Assembly (NCBI GenBank): GCA_009809945.1
Contig: WTPW01000025.1
Coordinates: forward strand, 821,308-885,307
Length of the DNA: 64,000 nucleotides
DNA from: Gigaspora margarita
Taxonomy: Eukaryota > Glomeromycota > Glomeromycetes > Diversisporales > Gigasporaceae
Reading direction: 5' to 3'
The position numbers and the translations under genes are program-made. The notes beneath the pieces are model-generated. The model was not told the DNA's origin, ran no database searches, and saw only the letters and a list, made by a program, of their open reading frames with translations. This document shows positions 10,807-21,121 of the stretch, piece after piece (within the stretch, counting starts at the first letter, position 1; each line of letters begins with the position of its first letter).

Positions 10807-10964
10807 ATAAAAAATTTTTGTTTACTAATTAAAAGTTAAAGATTGTGAACTAAGTTCACGATTATGTAATCAACTAGACTTAGTATTTCTTTACAGGTCT
10901 TAAAATAGTCATGTTTACTAAATTCTAGGTTTTAAAATTTTTTTAAAATTGTTTTAAAATTGGC

Positions 10965-11100
10965 TTAAAATTGTTATAGACAGACGGAAGACTTTATTAG
11001 GTTCAAAGGTTTTAAAATTGTTGTAAGAAGGTAAAAGACTTTATTAGATCCTAAAGGTTTTAAACTTGTTATAGGCAGATGAAGAATTTTGTACTTTATT
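10965..11100. repeat. Three imperfect tandem units of about 47 bp
   Basis: Units begin TTAAAATTGTTATAG (10965), TTAAAATTGTTGTAAG (about 11011) and TTAAACTTGTTATAGG (about 11058), each followed by a GAAGACTTTATTAG-like segment. Non-coding. Confidence 0.65.
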
Positions 11101-11421
11101 GATTTTTATTTAATAAAAAATGTTTTATTTAAATATTTAAAATATTAATTTATTTTTTTATTTTTATATTATTATCTTGTTTTTTAATGTTCTAAAAGGT
11201 TAAAAGTAAGTAACTTTTAAAAATATTATTTAAGAGTAGTCTTGAATGTGCTGTAGGTTCCAAAGATAATAGGAGAGCTTGAGCTTGAAGAATTAAATTC
11301 TTAAATTCGTTTTCATAATTGATAGCTTTATGAAACTGGTCGAGGCACAGCTATTTAATATACTTGTTATTGTAGTATTCTTTACACGAGAGATTCTTTG
11401 CAATTTGAAAAATTTCTTATG

Positions 11422-11888
11422 TTAGGCCACACAAACTTATACTATTGGTTTTTATATTCCAGCTGGGTCAGTGAGGTGGGTTTTTGAAATTTTAATTTTT
11501 TAATATATTAGCCAATAGAAATTCTCTATTTATTATTATACGAACAGAGTGAATTTTTAATTTAGTAAAGATTATCAATCAATTACATATATAAATAATA
11601 ATAACAAACATAAAACTTTAACTTTACTAAAACGTGCCTAGGTATTATTGATTAGTGCAATATGTTCTAAGAAAACAAAGTTTGCCTGTATAACAGTATA
11701 AAGAATAAAGTTTAAATTTTTAACGTATGAAATTTTTTATCAGGTATCCAGGTTGTAAAACAATAAAATTTTAAATAAAATTTTTTTTATTAAAGATTTT
11801 TTTTTAAAAAAATTAAAATCTGGGTCATCAGATCACGAAAGGTTACTTGGTGATATGAAAACCAATAGTATAAGTTTGTATGGCCTTA
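11422..11888. mobile_element. Foldback TIR element, about 467 bp
   Basis: Inverted ends of about 36 bp: left TTAGGCCACACAAACTTATA, right the complement of TAAGGCCATACAAACTTATA. Flanks share a TTATG motif at slightly shifted positions, so the TSD is not certain. The interior is AT-rich and non-coding. A partial relative of the end occurs at about 48463-48500. Confidence 0.7.
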
Positions 11889-12269
11889 TTATGATATTAC
11901 TGTTTCTTGTCTTTTATTTTTTTTAAAATAAAAAAATAAATAGATCAATTATTGAAATAAAGTTTAAATTACTACAGGAGCTGAAGTTTATTGAATGATG
12001 TGTTGCACAGGTTGTTACGTTGTATCCATGGGATAAACTAGTTATTTTATAAGTATCAGTGAACATGATGTATTCCACAGAATAATTGTAAAGCATATGG
12101 CCTTCAGCCATGTAATTTTACTATTGTTCTGTTAAATATACTATTGACGGACCTGAAATCAGCGGGTCTATCAAGGGATCAGGATTAGCTTCATGTAACC
12201 AAAATTTAGATTACATTAGGGGGTGTTAGATTTGGCTAAGTGGCTGAGCAGAGTTTCAAATAGTGTAGG

Positions 12270-12549
12270 CAGTGTTGTCACGGGACAGCTTTGGACAATG
12301 ATTTGGACAATTTTGGACAATTTTGAACAATTAAATAAAGTAAAATTACTTAAAATTTTATTAAGTTAACATATTTTAATTTTAACTAGAATGTGTTCAG
12401 CACCTAAAAAAATATATAGTTATATATTTTTAAAATAGATTTATTAATTATTAAAGCCTGGACAAGCTTTGGACAATCTTGGACATTTGGACAATTTTGG
12501 ACGTGGACAAGCCAAAAAAGGCTGTGAACAGCCAAAACGTACAACACTG
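12270..12549. mobile_element. 280-bp hAT-type MITE with perfect 8-bp TSD
   Basis: The ends are CAGTGTTGT...ACAACACTG and the flanking duplication AGTGTAGG lies at 12262-12269 and 12550-12557. The paralogous LTR at 57622-57629 has the unoccupied site. The interior carries repeated TTTGGACAA motifs in both halves and no coding frame. The TIR sequence and 8-bp TSD fit the hAT superfamily. Confidence 0.92.
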
Positions 12550-12595
12550 AGTGTAGGCAAAATAGGCGTAGCAACTCAATAAATGTATAAGTTAA

Positions 12596-13770
12596 CTAGC
12601 CAGTATCATCTATTTTTCTGTACCCACGAGTTTTATAAAAACTGTAAAATAATAAAATCATATTCTAAAATATAACAATAAATGTTTAATGTGGTCTGTG
12701 AATTAGTCATCATGATGAAGATTTGAAATAAGACAAAAAATATTCTTAGGTTTAATAAGTTTAAATTATAGTAGCTTCACTTATACTATAGTATTAATTA
12801 CTTATAAGAGTTAACAAAGGTAGTAGTACCTTTATTCTATTCTTTAATTAAAGGCCATTCAAATTGAATCTGAATACTACTTTGTATATAACCTGTGAAT
12901 CTGTATTCAATTATTCAATCTAAGTACGATTGGTGGCACTTCAGCCACCCATGTTGCTCAGTACATTTGGTTGGTGTTGGCAATTTTTTGCAGCTAATTG
13001 TTTAGCAATTGGTTGGCAAACAGCCAACGGCCAATTGGCTAATATTTAATTTTGGTCAAAAATTTCTAACTTACGCAATATTAAAAAAGACTATACTGTA
13101 TTAGATTGCTTGTTATAGTTATTATAAGGTATTAATAATAAAAAAAATTTTAATCTTTATTTTAACAAAAAATAGTATTTGAGGCTTATTAATATAATGA
13201 TTAATGTTAATATGAATAAAGTAGATAAAACTTGTAATTTTTATATTATAGAATAGACATAAGCCATTCATGTTAGTGAAGTTTGAAATATACTACACCA
13301 TGTTTAGGAATCGATCTTTTTAAAGAAAATCTACGAGGATCTGCTAATCTGAAATCGAGATCTACTAGAATATATAACAAGAAATTTTATCAAAAAAAGT
13401 ATAAATAAAACATAAGTTTGCAAGGTAGATAGGTGGGCAGTACTCTAGTAATGGTTTGCAAATTTGAAATAGTAAATTTTAATTAAGTAAAGAGTATACA
13501 GTAATGTATAGTATAGAGTATATAAAAATGTAAAGATTTTTTTAGGCTAATTTGGCATGATCTAATTCCTAAAGGATAGTATACAAGGCAAAAACAGGTT
13601 GTTTATTGATCAAGTATTTTTATGGTAACTAGGGAAAAATTTTTATTTATTTTAATTAAAAATAATATAAAAAAAATCAAAAAAAAAGAAAAAACCAAAT
13701 ATGGGAAACAACCATCATGCAGGGAAAGTACAGAAGTATTGAATTAGAACAAAACCTTGCATATTCTATA
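12596..13770. mobile_element. Unclassified 1.2-kb insert in the Gypsy-2 LTR
   Basis: Absent from the other LTR copy. Left junction TTAA (12592-12595) and right TTAA (13771-13774) could be its 4-bp TSD, but the two ends (CTAGCCAGTATC and CATATTCTATA) are not inverted repeats. It contains a TTGGC-rich patch at 12960-13045. No coding sequence recognised. Confidence 0.4.
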
Positions 13771-14380
13771 TTAATTGTCATGGCTAATGCTGAAGCTAGC
13801 TGATGCTAAAGCTAATGTGACAAACCCGGGTCAGAAATGAAGATTGTATGCCACATGACACTGATGTTGACATACGTACATACACATCTGATATGGTCCC
13901 TGTTATGCATGTTGTGCATAAAAATTCTCAAGAACAAACAATTGTTTTTTGGATGCTTGTTCATTGCCCACAATACCTTAGCACGGGCAACTTTTTTATA
14001 TGAAAGTTTTTTTAAAATTATCTTGTATATATTCGCAATACTCACCTATGTACTGCCAAAGACAGGTCAAATAGAGTTCATCTCACACTTTCTTCAAAAT
14101 CTATCTGCTCTGCAGCATTTTTTTTTTTGAAAAAAGTTTTTTTTTGAACAAAGTGTATATTCACAATATCTATCCACCTGCCCAAGCTGAGTAGTCGTTA
14201 GTATTTTTTTCTGAAACAAAGGTATAAACAAAGTATGCATTTGCCTTTTTTTTTCTTTTACTTTTTCTTTTTCTTTTTTTTCTTTTTCTCTTTTTTTTCT
14301 TTTCTTTTTCTTTTTCTTTTCTTTTCTTTTTCTTTTTTTTTTCTTTTTTTTTTCTTTTCTTTTTTTTTTCTTTTTCTTTT

Positions 14381-14489
14381 NNNNNNNNNNNNNNNNNNNN
14401 NNNNNNNNNNNNNNNNNNNNNNNNNNNNNNNNNNNNNNNNNNNNNNNNNNNNNNNNNNNNNNNNNNNNNNNNNNNNNNNNNNNNNNNNN
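14381..14489. other. Assembly gap (N run) inside poly-pyrimidine tract
   Basis: 109 N bases flanked on both sides by T/CTTTT simple sequence (about 14240-14515); true length unknown. Apparent Phe- or Lys-rich frames here are simple-repeat translations. Confidence 0.95.
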
Positions 14490-14575
14490 CTTTTCTTTTT
14501 CTTTCTTTTCTTAATTTTACAAAGTTTTTTTTTGAAAAAAGGTTTCTTTTTTTTTCTTTAAAAAAGCAAATTCTT

Positions 14576-15900
14576 ATGCCAGCAATCCCAAAAATCCCTG
14601 AAACAGTGGACAAATACCAAGTGATTGTGGAATATCTTCACTCAAAAACAGTAACTGAAGATGTTTTAAAAGACAAAAAATGCCCAACTAAATTTTATTT
14701 GTTGATGCAATAAATTTGTGATAGATGAAAACAAAATCTTGTATATTCCTGGTATTATAAAAGACAGTATTATATCTGAAAAATGTCGTGTTGTTCCCAA
14801 GTATGATAAGGAATTACGCACTCTGATATTTCAACATTTTCATGACCAAGCAAATTACCACAGCTATCACAAGACATTCTCCGTGATTTCAGAACAACAT
14901 ATTGGAATTACACAGGGAGAGGTCCAAGTATACGTCAAAGAATGTGCTCTTGTACTGTGAATACTTACCTCAAAGAAAAAACTGATATGACCCCAGTAGT
15001 ATCTACAGCACCGTGGGAGTGTTCCCAGATCGACCTTGTTAATTTTTGTGATTTTATGGATGCAAATGAAGGTTACACATATTTACTTACCTGCATCTAT
15101 ATATTTTCAAAATTTCTTGTAGCCATTCCTTTAAAAAACAAGGAGGCTGCTACTGTTGCAAATCATCTTGTCAAAGATGTTTTCAAGGTTTTGGGCCCCC
15201 CTACAATTATTCAAAGTGACAACAGCAAGAAGTTTGTCGCACATATTCTTTCCCAAATATTTGAGGCTCTAGGTATTACTATAAGGCATGGTCATCCCAT
15301 TACCCACAATCACAAGACCAGGTTAAACATCTTAACTAGACCATTGGTCGTGGTTTTACTAAAATGTTATGGGATAAAAATAGTCAATTACAACAAAAAG
15401 ATTGAATTAGTGTTGTCAATACCTTTGCTGTATTATATAATTCTTCCATGCATGAATCACATGGCCGTACACCACATGAGGTAATATTTGGTTGGAAGAT
15501 GCATTGTGTTTATAATACCCCAAAAAATTGCTAAATATTCTTGAAGAAAATGATTGTAAGGATATTGTTTCTACAAATGAGATTGTTGATCAGCATATTT
15601 CACGGGTATTGCAAATCCAACAATCTGTCAATGTGTTACTAAAAAATATCATGCAAAGGTTTGCAATCAAGGTAGTGTTTATAAAAAAAAGTCTCCAAGC
15701 AATACAATTGAGGCTGAAACCACTATCGCTATTGTGCCTGATCACAACACGAACTAACAAACTCGAAAGTGAAAACTTCAACTGACATTTTCACAACAAG
15801 GCATATTTTTAGGATTGGCATTCAACAATCGCATAGTGATCATAAAAATAGATGGCAAGAAGGTTCAGCTTCCTGTTAACAGGATCAAACCTATATAAAA
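14576..15900 (+). pseudogene. Ginger integrase-like transposase, catalytic Glu lost
   Basis: A leading segment (PETVDKYQVIVEYLH, then a TAA near 14710) is followed by ILYIPGIIKDS, an HHCC-type zinc region (HFHDQANYHSYHKTF ... KECALC) and an integrase core from 14942. The first acidic residue is in QIDLVNFCDF (about 15028) and the second in IIQSDNSKKFV (about 15217). The third, expected Glu in the Q-x-E-x-x-N region, is Lys (AAA, 15325-15327), followed by TAG. Frames shift near 14945, 15318 and 15475; C-terminal segments (HESHGRTPHEVIFGWK, then ENDCKDIVSTNEIVDQH) remain legible. It resembles proteins usually named KRAB-A domain-containing protein 2-like in such genomes. Dead by several criteria. 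Confidence 0.85.
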
Positions 15901-16300
15901 AAAGAAAAAAAAGAGAAAAAACTAAAGAAAAATCAAAATAATCGAAAAAAAATTAAAAAATAAAAAAAAGGTGAAAAAAGAAAAAAGAAAAGTCAATAAG
16001 AAGAATCAAAGAAGAGAAAAGAATCAAAAAAGAAGAAAAAAAATTGAAAAAAATGAAGAATACGAAGGAAAAAGAAAAAAAAAGAAAAAAAAAGAAAAAA
16101 AAAGAAAATAAAGAAAAAAAAATTGAAGTCAAAAATCAAAGGAAAAATATGAAAAAAAGAAAAAGAAAAGTCAGCAAAAAGAAGAATCGAAGAAGAGATA
16201 GAAAAAATTAAGAATCGAAGAGGAAGAACAAAATTGAAAAAGGGAAATAAAGAATGCGAAGAAGGAAAAAGGTAAATAAAAGAAAAAAAAGGAAAATATC
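15890..16300. repeat. Purine-rich (GAAAAA) low-complexity tract
   Basis: Almost pure A/G on the plus strand with irregular GAAAAAA, GAATC and AAGAAGA words. Long Lys-, Phe- or Ser-rich frames here are artefacts. Confidence 0.85.
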
Positions 16301-16539
16301 TTTTTGCTACAATACTGATAGATTTTTATAATTGTAGAGAAATTTGTTGAAGGTGGCACAAATGCATAAAATTAGAATTGAATGCTCTGTACTAAGATAA
16401 ATATCTAAAAAAAGGAGGATGCATCATTGCCAATTTTCATTAATGTTAATGTTAGGGTAAGAGTCAGTTTAGGACATATATAGACTAAAGTTAGAAGGTC
16501 CCTATTTGTAAAAATTGTCACCTGACATTTTCTTAATAT

Positions 16540-16800
16540 ACAATTAGTTTTTTGCATAAGCAAAAAATAAAAAATAAAATTAGTTTTTTGCATGAAGCAA
16601 AAAAAAAATAAAATTAATTTTTTGCACGAAACAAAAAATAAAAAAATAAAATTAGTTTTTTGTACGAAGCAAAAAAAAAATAAAATTAGTTTTTTGTATG
16701 AAGCAAAAAAAAAAATAATAAAATTAGTTTTTTGCACAAAGTAAAAAAAAAAATAAATTTAGTTTTTTTGCACGAAGCAAAAAAAAAAATAAAAAATGTG
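16540..16800. repeat. Tandem array of about 40-bp A/T-rich units
   Basis: Around seven copies of TTAGTTTTTTGCA(C/T)GAAGCA followed by an A-run and TAAAA; spacing varies with A-run length. It lies just inside the right TIR of the Ginger element. Confidence 0.85.
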
Positions 16801-17333
16801 AAAAGTTGGGTTGCGTTGACCCATATAATCAAAGATTTGTGATTTAATTGATTGTGTATAACAGGAGATCTTGTGCATAATAACAGACCATATCGTATAT
16901 ATGTTGACATCGATGTCATGTGGAGTACGATCTTTATTTCTGACCTGGGTTTGTTATGTGAGCTTCAGCATCAGCCAGCTTCAGCATCAGCCATGACATT
17001 AATTATGTATCAAAATATGTAATAGTGTTATTTTAATAAAACAAGTTTTTATTTATATATATCTATATGTGGTTTTTGTATGTGAGTTATTAAGCAAAGT
17101 AGAAATTGAATATTGTTTCCAAAGGACCAGATAACCTTTATTTATAATTATTAAAAATCTATTTTTACATGTCAGGATTATAGTTATCTTTAATATTCTC
17201 CATAAACCCAATATCTGCCATATATCTAATATCCTTAATATCATTATGATTCTTGATATTATTGATATTACCCATATCCAAGATATCTAGTAGATCTACC
17301 AGATCTGGGAAATCTGGTCAGTTCACCCAAATG

Positions 17334-17617
17334 AAGGGTTCCGCAATTTGATTTAAGCTTCAAATATTTGAATCAGATATTTGATCAAATTCAAATTCAA
17401 ATTGATGATATTTGATTTGATCAAATTCAAATCTGGCCAAATTTGATTTGATTTGACAAATATTTAATTTGATTTAAAAATTACTATTAAAAATTCAAAT
17501 TCAAACCAAATTCAAATCCAAATATTTAAATCAAATCAAATTCAAATCAGGGTCAATTTGATTTGATCAAATTCAAATTGACCCAATATTTGATTTGATT
17601 TGAATTTGAGGAACTCT
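17334..17617. mobile_element. MITE built of AAATTTGATTTGA-type repeats in the Gypsy-2 LTR
   Basis: The ends AAGGGTTCCGCAA and the complement of AGAGTTCCTCAAA are inverted. Imperfect duplications CCCAAATG (17326-17333) and CCTAATTG (17619-17626) flank it, and the LTR at about 57995 lacks the insert. The interior is almost wholly short repeats and their complements (TTTGAT/ATCAAA) able to fold extensively. Confidence 0.72.
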
Positions 17618-17698
17618 ACCTAATTGGGATCAACCAAGATCATGTATCACATGCCTGCCGCTAGGTCACATTTTGGGGCTCACATTACTCTCTTACTT

Positions 17699-18515
17699 GG
17701 GTGTGAGTTCTACAAACTATCATTGGTTAGCTTCTGAAAATTTCTCACAGACAACTTGCTGAAATTGGCAAACTTTACTATTTGAATCCATTAAATCTGC
17801 TCCAAACTTGCTAAACACATCAAAAATCTATAAAAAGATTGAATAAAAATACTTCAAGATGAGCCTTCAGATGTGAAATAACTACTCTAGGGTCGCAGTG
17901 GTGTAAAGCATTCCAAATAATACTCATATTCCAGAGAATGGGTTCAATTTTTGGCTCGCATGGACAAAAGTGTACGTCAATTAAATGCAGGTAAGTAGAT
18001 CATTGATAGTGGAGTAGGATAGGTCACAGGAGCAATGGTGGCATCCTTGAGGAAGATGAGATTATCAACAAATTCCACAATCGTAATTAGCATTTCAAAT
18101 CAGTTTTTGTTGGTTGACTATCTTGATTAGGCCCTATTTATTTTTTCATCCATTTTTTTTCTTCTCACATTTTCTTTTTTTCTTTTTTTTTCTCAAGGTG
18201 ACAGGTTTTTTTTTTTGACCTAGGTTTTAGCTAATTTGGTTCGAATTTGGTGCTCAACTATCGTGATACTTTTTCAGTAGTTGCAGATTGATCAGTACAC
18301 TAAAACTTCTCTATATAATGTGAATAACTTGAATGCCTTATTAGATAACTTATCATGCATGTAATAGAGGCCTTTCTACTTCGGGTTTAGTTTTCTGCTC
18401 CTATGACTATCATTGGTAGCATTGTATAACAGGACTTTATCTCCAATAATTAAATCTGAGTATGGTTTGATTTTTACATCAAACTTTTTTTTCACTTTTG
18501 TTGAATATTGTGCAC
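17699..18515 (-). other. Degraded Gypsy-2 sequence between integrase and LTR
   Basis: No convincing reading frame; pyrimidine-rich runs at 18150-18210. A short stretch at 17890-17965 resembles a tRNA-like or SINE fragment (GTGGTGTAAAGCATTCC ... GGGTTCAA) but is too degraded to call. Confidence 0.4.
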
Positions 18516-20590
18516 TTATGCAACCACACTATTTTGAACCCTAGATAAATGTTCTAAAAGCATTGCCATTCTTTTCATTATAGTTTCTAACTCTCCTACT
18601 CCCTTTGGTTGTATAGCTATTGAGCCTCCTAACCATGCATTAGGTAAAACTGTAATTTTTGTAACTGAATGCCTAGAGGTATAGTATGTGAATAGTATCA
18701 CTGGAATTACCAAGTCCTACTCAGTAATATATGGGGTGGGTCAATAGAAAAGGGACAAATCATTTTTAGTAAAATTTTTTTAATTTTTAAATTAAAACAT
18801 CTTGACAACTATTTAATCAAATTTGCCAAAAAATTTTTTATTTTAATCTTGAAATTATATAGAATTAAAATAAAAAAAAATTTATTAAATATATTAAGAT
18901 AGTTGTTAAGATATTTAAGCTTAAAGTCAAGAAAACTTTTACTTAGAAAAAATTTGTCCCTTTTCTATTGACTCACCCCCATATTTTATTGATTTGGCTA
19001 TAGCTTTATATAATGTCTTGTTAAAGTGTTCAACAAACCCATTAGTTTGAGGATGGAACAGAGTGGATTTTAGATGTTGAATTTGAAACTTCTTCAATAA
19101 CTCATCCACTAGGTGATTTAAAAAATGTCAACCTCTATCCAACAATATTTTTTCTGAACACTCATACCAGCATATGATGCCATTAAAAAGAAAATCTTCT
19201 ACTGTTTGAGTGTTAGCTGCTTTGATAGCTCGTGCTTCTGGTCACTTCATTATTTGACAATATAATAGTGATTTTGTGGAGTAATCAGTAGTGGACCCAC
19301 TATGTCGATTCTGACCTGCTAAAATAGTAAAGTTACAAGTATAGGATATAGAGGCTCTTTCATTTTGTTCTTGTCTCATCATTAATATTGGTCACATATC
19401 TTCACATATTCTTTAATATCATAAATTGGTAGGGCCAATAGTAGGTCTCTTAAAACTTTTTAGACATCATACAGTCATTAATGTGGTCTCTCAAGGGATG
19501 AGTATGAGTCATGAATAGGATGGGATCCACTTATAATTTTCTAGCTATTCATATTGACTTTGCTAGGGTTTGATTATCTTTTTGGTATAGTATCCTTTCT
19601 CTTACCTCTACTGTTTTACTTCACTGGACTAATTTCTTCTGCTCTATAGTGTTCAGGCTTGGAAAAATATACTGGTATTGTAGATACTTTTTTAATTGGT
19701 TATAAAGACTTTATTTTATCATTAATTATAGTCTTTGGGATATGGAGTGATCAATAGCTAGAGCACTAACAACCTGAACAAGATTGATTTATTATCAGAT
19801 TTTGCTCTTTAATGGGCTCTTGATATAAATATTTCTTGTAGCTATATCTAAACTTTGCACTATACTAGACTTATTAATATTTTTGCTATTTTTAGATAGA
19901 GCCCTGCTTTCCACTTCACCTTATCCTAACTGTTCATATATTGTTAGGTGTTTTACTAGTTTTTTTATATACTAATCTATAGTGTTATCCATATTTATCT
20001 CTTCATCAAACTCTTCTCTTTTGTATTTGGCATTATAACTATAAATTTTTGAGGCCTGTAGTTTCTTCGATTGAATACTTTTTGTCTTTTTCTGGCTACA
20101 GAAATTTCATTTTGGCTCGGGGCCTATCACTACTAGTTTCTCAGTCAATACTTTACTAGACAAATCCAATACCTGATTCTATGACTACATCAAGAATCAA
20201 TCCTGGTACTCCAGTTTCTTATCATAGTTCTCATCAATGATAGATATTCAATTAGGTTCTGTTAATCCTCTATGGCATCATTTTGGGTTAGTTCTAGAAT
20301 AGTGGCTCTATCACATGGTTTATCAGAATCAGTCTTGCTCAATGGCACAACCAGATATACTTCCAATTCTTCTTCTTTGTACTATCTATTTCCTTTTGTA
20401 ATATAGTCTGATGTAGCAGTTAAGAACCTTTTTTCTGCTTCTATCTCCCAGTGGTCATCCACCATGTATATCTCTTTCAGGCCCATAAATTCAGAACTTG
20501 TGTTCTGGAGTGTCCACGTGATATCAGTACTAGGGTCATGGTATGGGTTTTCAATTCTTCATACTTTGACATAGTAGTCTTGTATTAACT
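18516..20590 (-). pseudogene. int: Gypsy-2 integrase and upstream linker
   Basis: Read from high to low coordinates. Linker and N-terminal zinc domain at 20590-19350 (THTHPLRDH about 19495; downstream Cys pair degraded). The core includes the motif HPQTNG at about 19045-19062 and the catalytic-Glu segment FVEHFNKTLYKAIAKS at 19040-18990. It is interrupted by the MITE at 18732-18981 and continues as DLVIPVILFTYYTSRHSVTK at 18713-18516. Many stops and frameshifts. The SINE at 20591-21121 splits it from a further linker fragment at 21141-21337. Confidence 0.75.
18732..18981. mobile_element. 250-bp Tc1/mariner-like MITE with TA TSD
   Basis: TIRs of about 37 bp: TGGGGTGGGTCAATAGAAAA at the left and its complement at the right. 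TA dinucleotides abut both ends (18730-18731 and 18982-18983). Removal rejoins the integrase frame (AKSIKY...ITE-DLVIP). Interior non-coding and AT-rich. Confidence 0.85.
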
Positions 20591-21121
20591 TTTTTTTTTT
20601 TTTTTTTTAACTTAAGCGACCATTAGTGCTAGCTTTATTAACTTATTTCATAGTGCTGCCCGAAGGCCGCCATACAAATTACATTAAAGACTTTGGCTAG
20701 ACTATTACCCGGCTGTCTATTACTATAGATGCCCAAGCATGGCCGCAGCACCGAACCTTATCCTCCCAACAAACTCTGCCATGGATCGACATCTGGCTGA
20801 TTATTGGTACAAATGGTCGCAGTCCGGATACGGGCACCACAAGTTCTTGAAGTATCTTTTCAGACTTCGGCCTCTCAGTATGTTTGTGACTTCGGTTATT
20901 CCAAATCGGGCTCTAACACGTTTCGTTTCACCGCCACAGATTTGATAACGGCAACTGCCCAATTAAGTTCGTCCGTAGACGTCCTGGGTCCCTGTTTTCC
21001 CACGGTGTTTCAGTTCCCTAACCAGCTGGTTTTTTTCCATTACGCCTCTAGGAGGAATTGAACCGGCAACCTTCGATTTGCATCCTGGGAGCATAACCGC
21101 TATGCTATCGACCCGCCGGAC
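20591..21121 (-). mobile_element. tRNA-derived SINE, copy 1 (531 bp)
   Basis: Orientation minus: 5' head at 21121, poly(A) tail (T-run 20591-20608) at the other end. The head contains pol III internal promoter motifs: A box TAGCATAGCGG and B box GGTTCAATTCC. A perfect 19-bp duplication (TAGTAGTCTTGTATTAACT) flanks it at 20572-20590 and 21122-21140, the signature of target-primed retroposition. The body is shared with the copy at 30770-31305. It sits in the Gypsy-2 integrase linker. Apparent frames inside are not genes. Confidence 0.9.

Larger units (their letters stand above)
13776..16998 (+). mobile_element. Ginger-type DNA transposon with long TIRs and 5-bp TSD
   Basis: Inverted ends of about 145 bp begin TGTCATGGCT(A/G)ATGCTGAAGC; each contains a short internal direct repeat of GCTGATGCTGAAGCT type. 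The 5-bp duplication TTAAT lies at 13771-13775 and 16999-17003. It encodes one gypsy-integrase-like protein (14576-15900) and no RT or gag. TIRs beginning TG and ending CA with a short TSD and a lone integrase are the hallmarks described for Ginger/TDD elements. The interior also has an assembly gap (14381-14489), purine-rich DNA and a tandem repeat. Confidence 0.85.
12145..17684 (-). repeat. Gypsy-2 3' LTR, fragmented by four insertions
   Basis: LTR pieces are 12145-12269, 12550-12595, 17004-17325 and 17618-17684; together they match the uninterrupted LTR at 57496-58057. The plus-strand start is TGACGGACCTGAAATCAG and the end is GGGGCTCACA. On the minus strand the purine-rich AAGTAAGAGAGTAA (17698-17685) precedes TGTGAGCCCC, as expected of a polypurine tract. 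Inserts: hAT MITE 12270-12549, an unclassified 1.2-kb segment 12596-13770, Ginger 13776-16998, and a MITE 17334-17617. Confidence 0.8.

Noticed and set aside
14170-14613. Long Lys-rich or Phe-rich frames on both strands
   Set aside because: They are translations of poly-pyrimidine simple sequence and an N gap, with no domain.
16171-16919. Several Phe-rich minus-strand frames of 60-110 codons
   Set aside because: They arise from A-rich tandem repeats and purine tract inside the Ginger element.
17890-17965. tRNA-like segment (GTGGTGTAAAGCATTCC ... GGGTTCAA)
   Set aside because: No convincing acceptor stem or anticodon arm; probably a SINE or tRNA pseudogene scrap.
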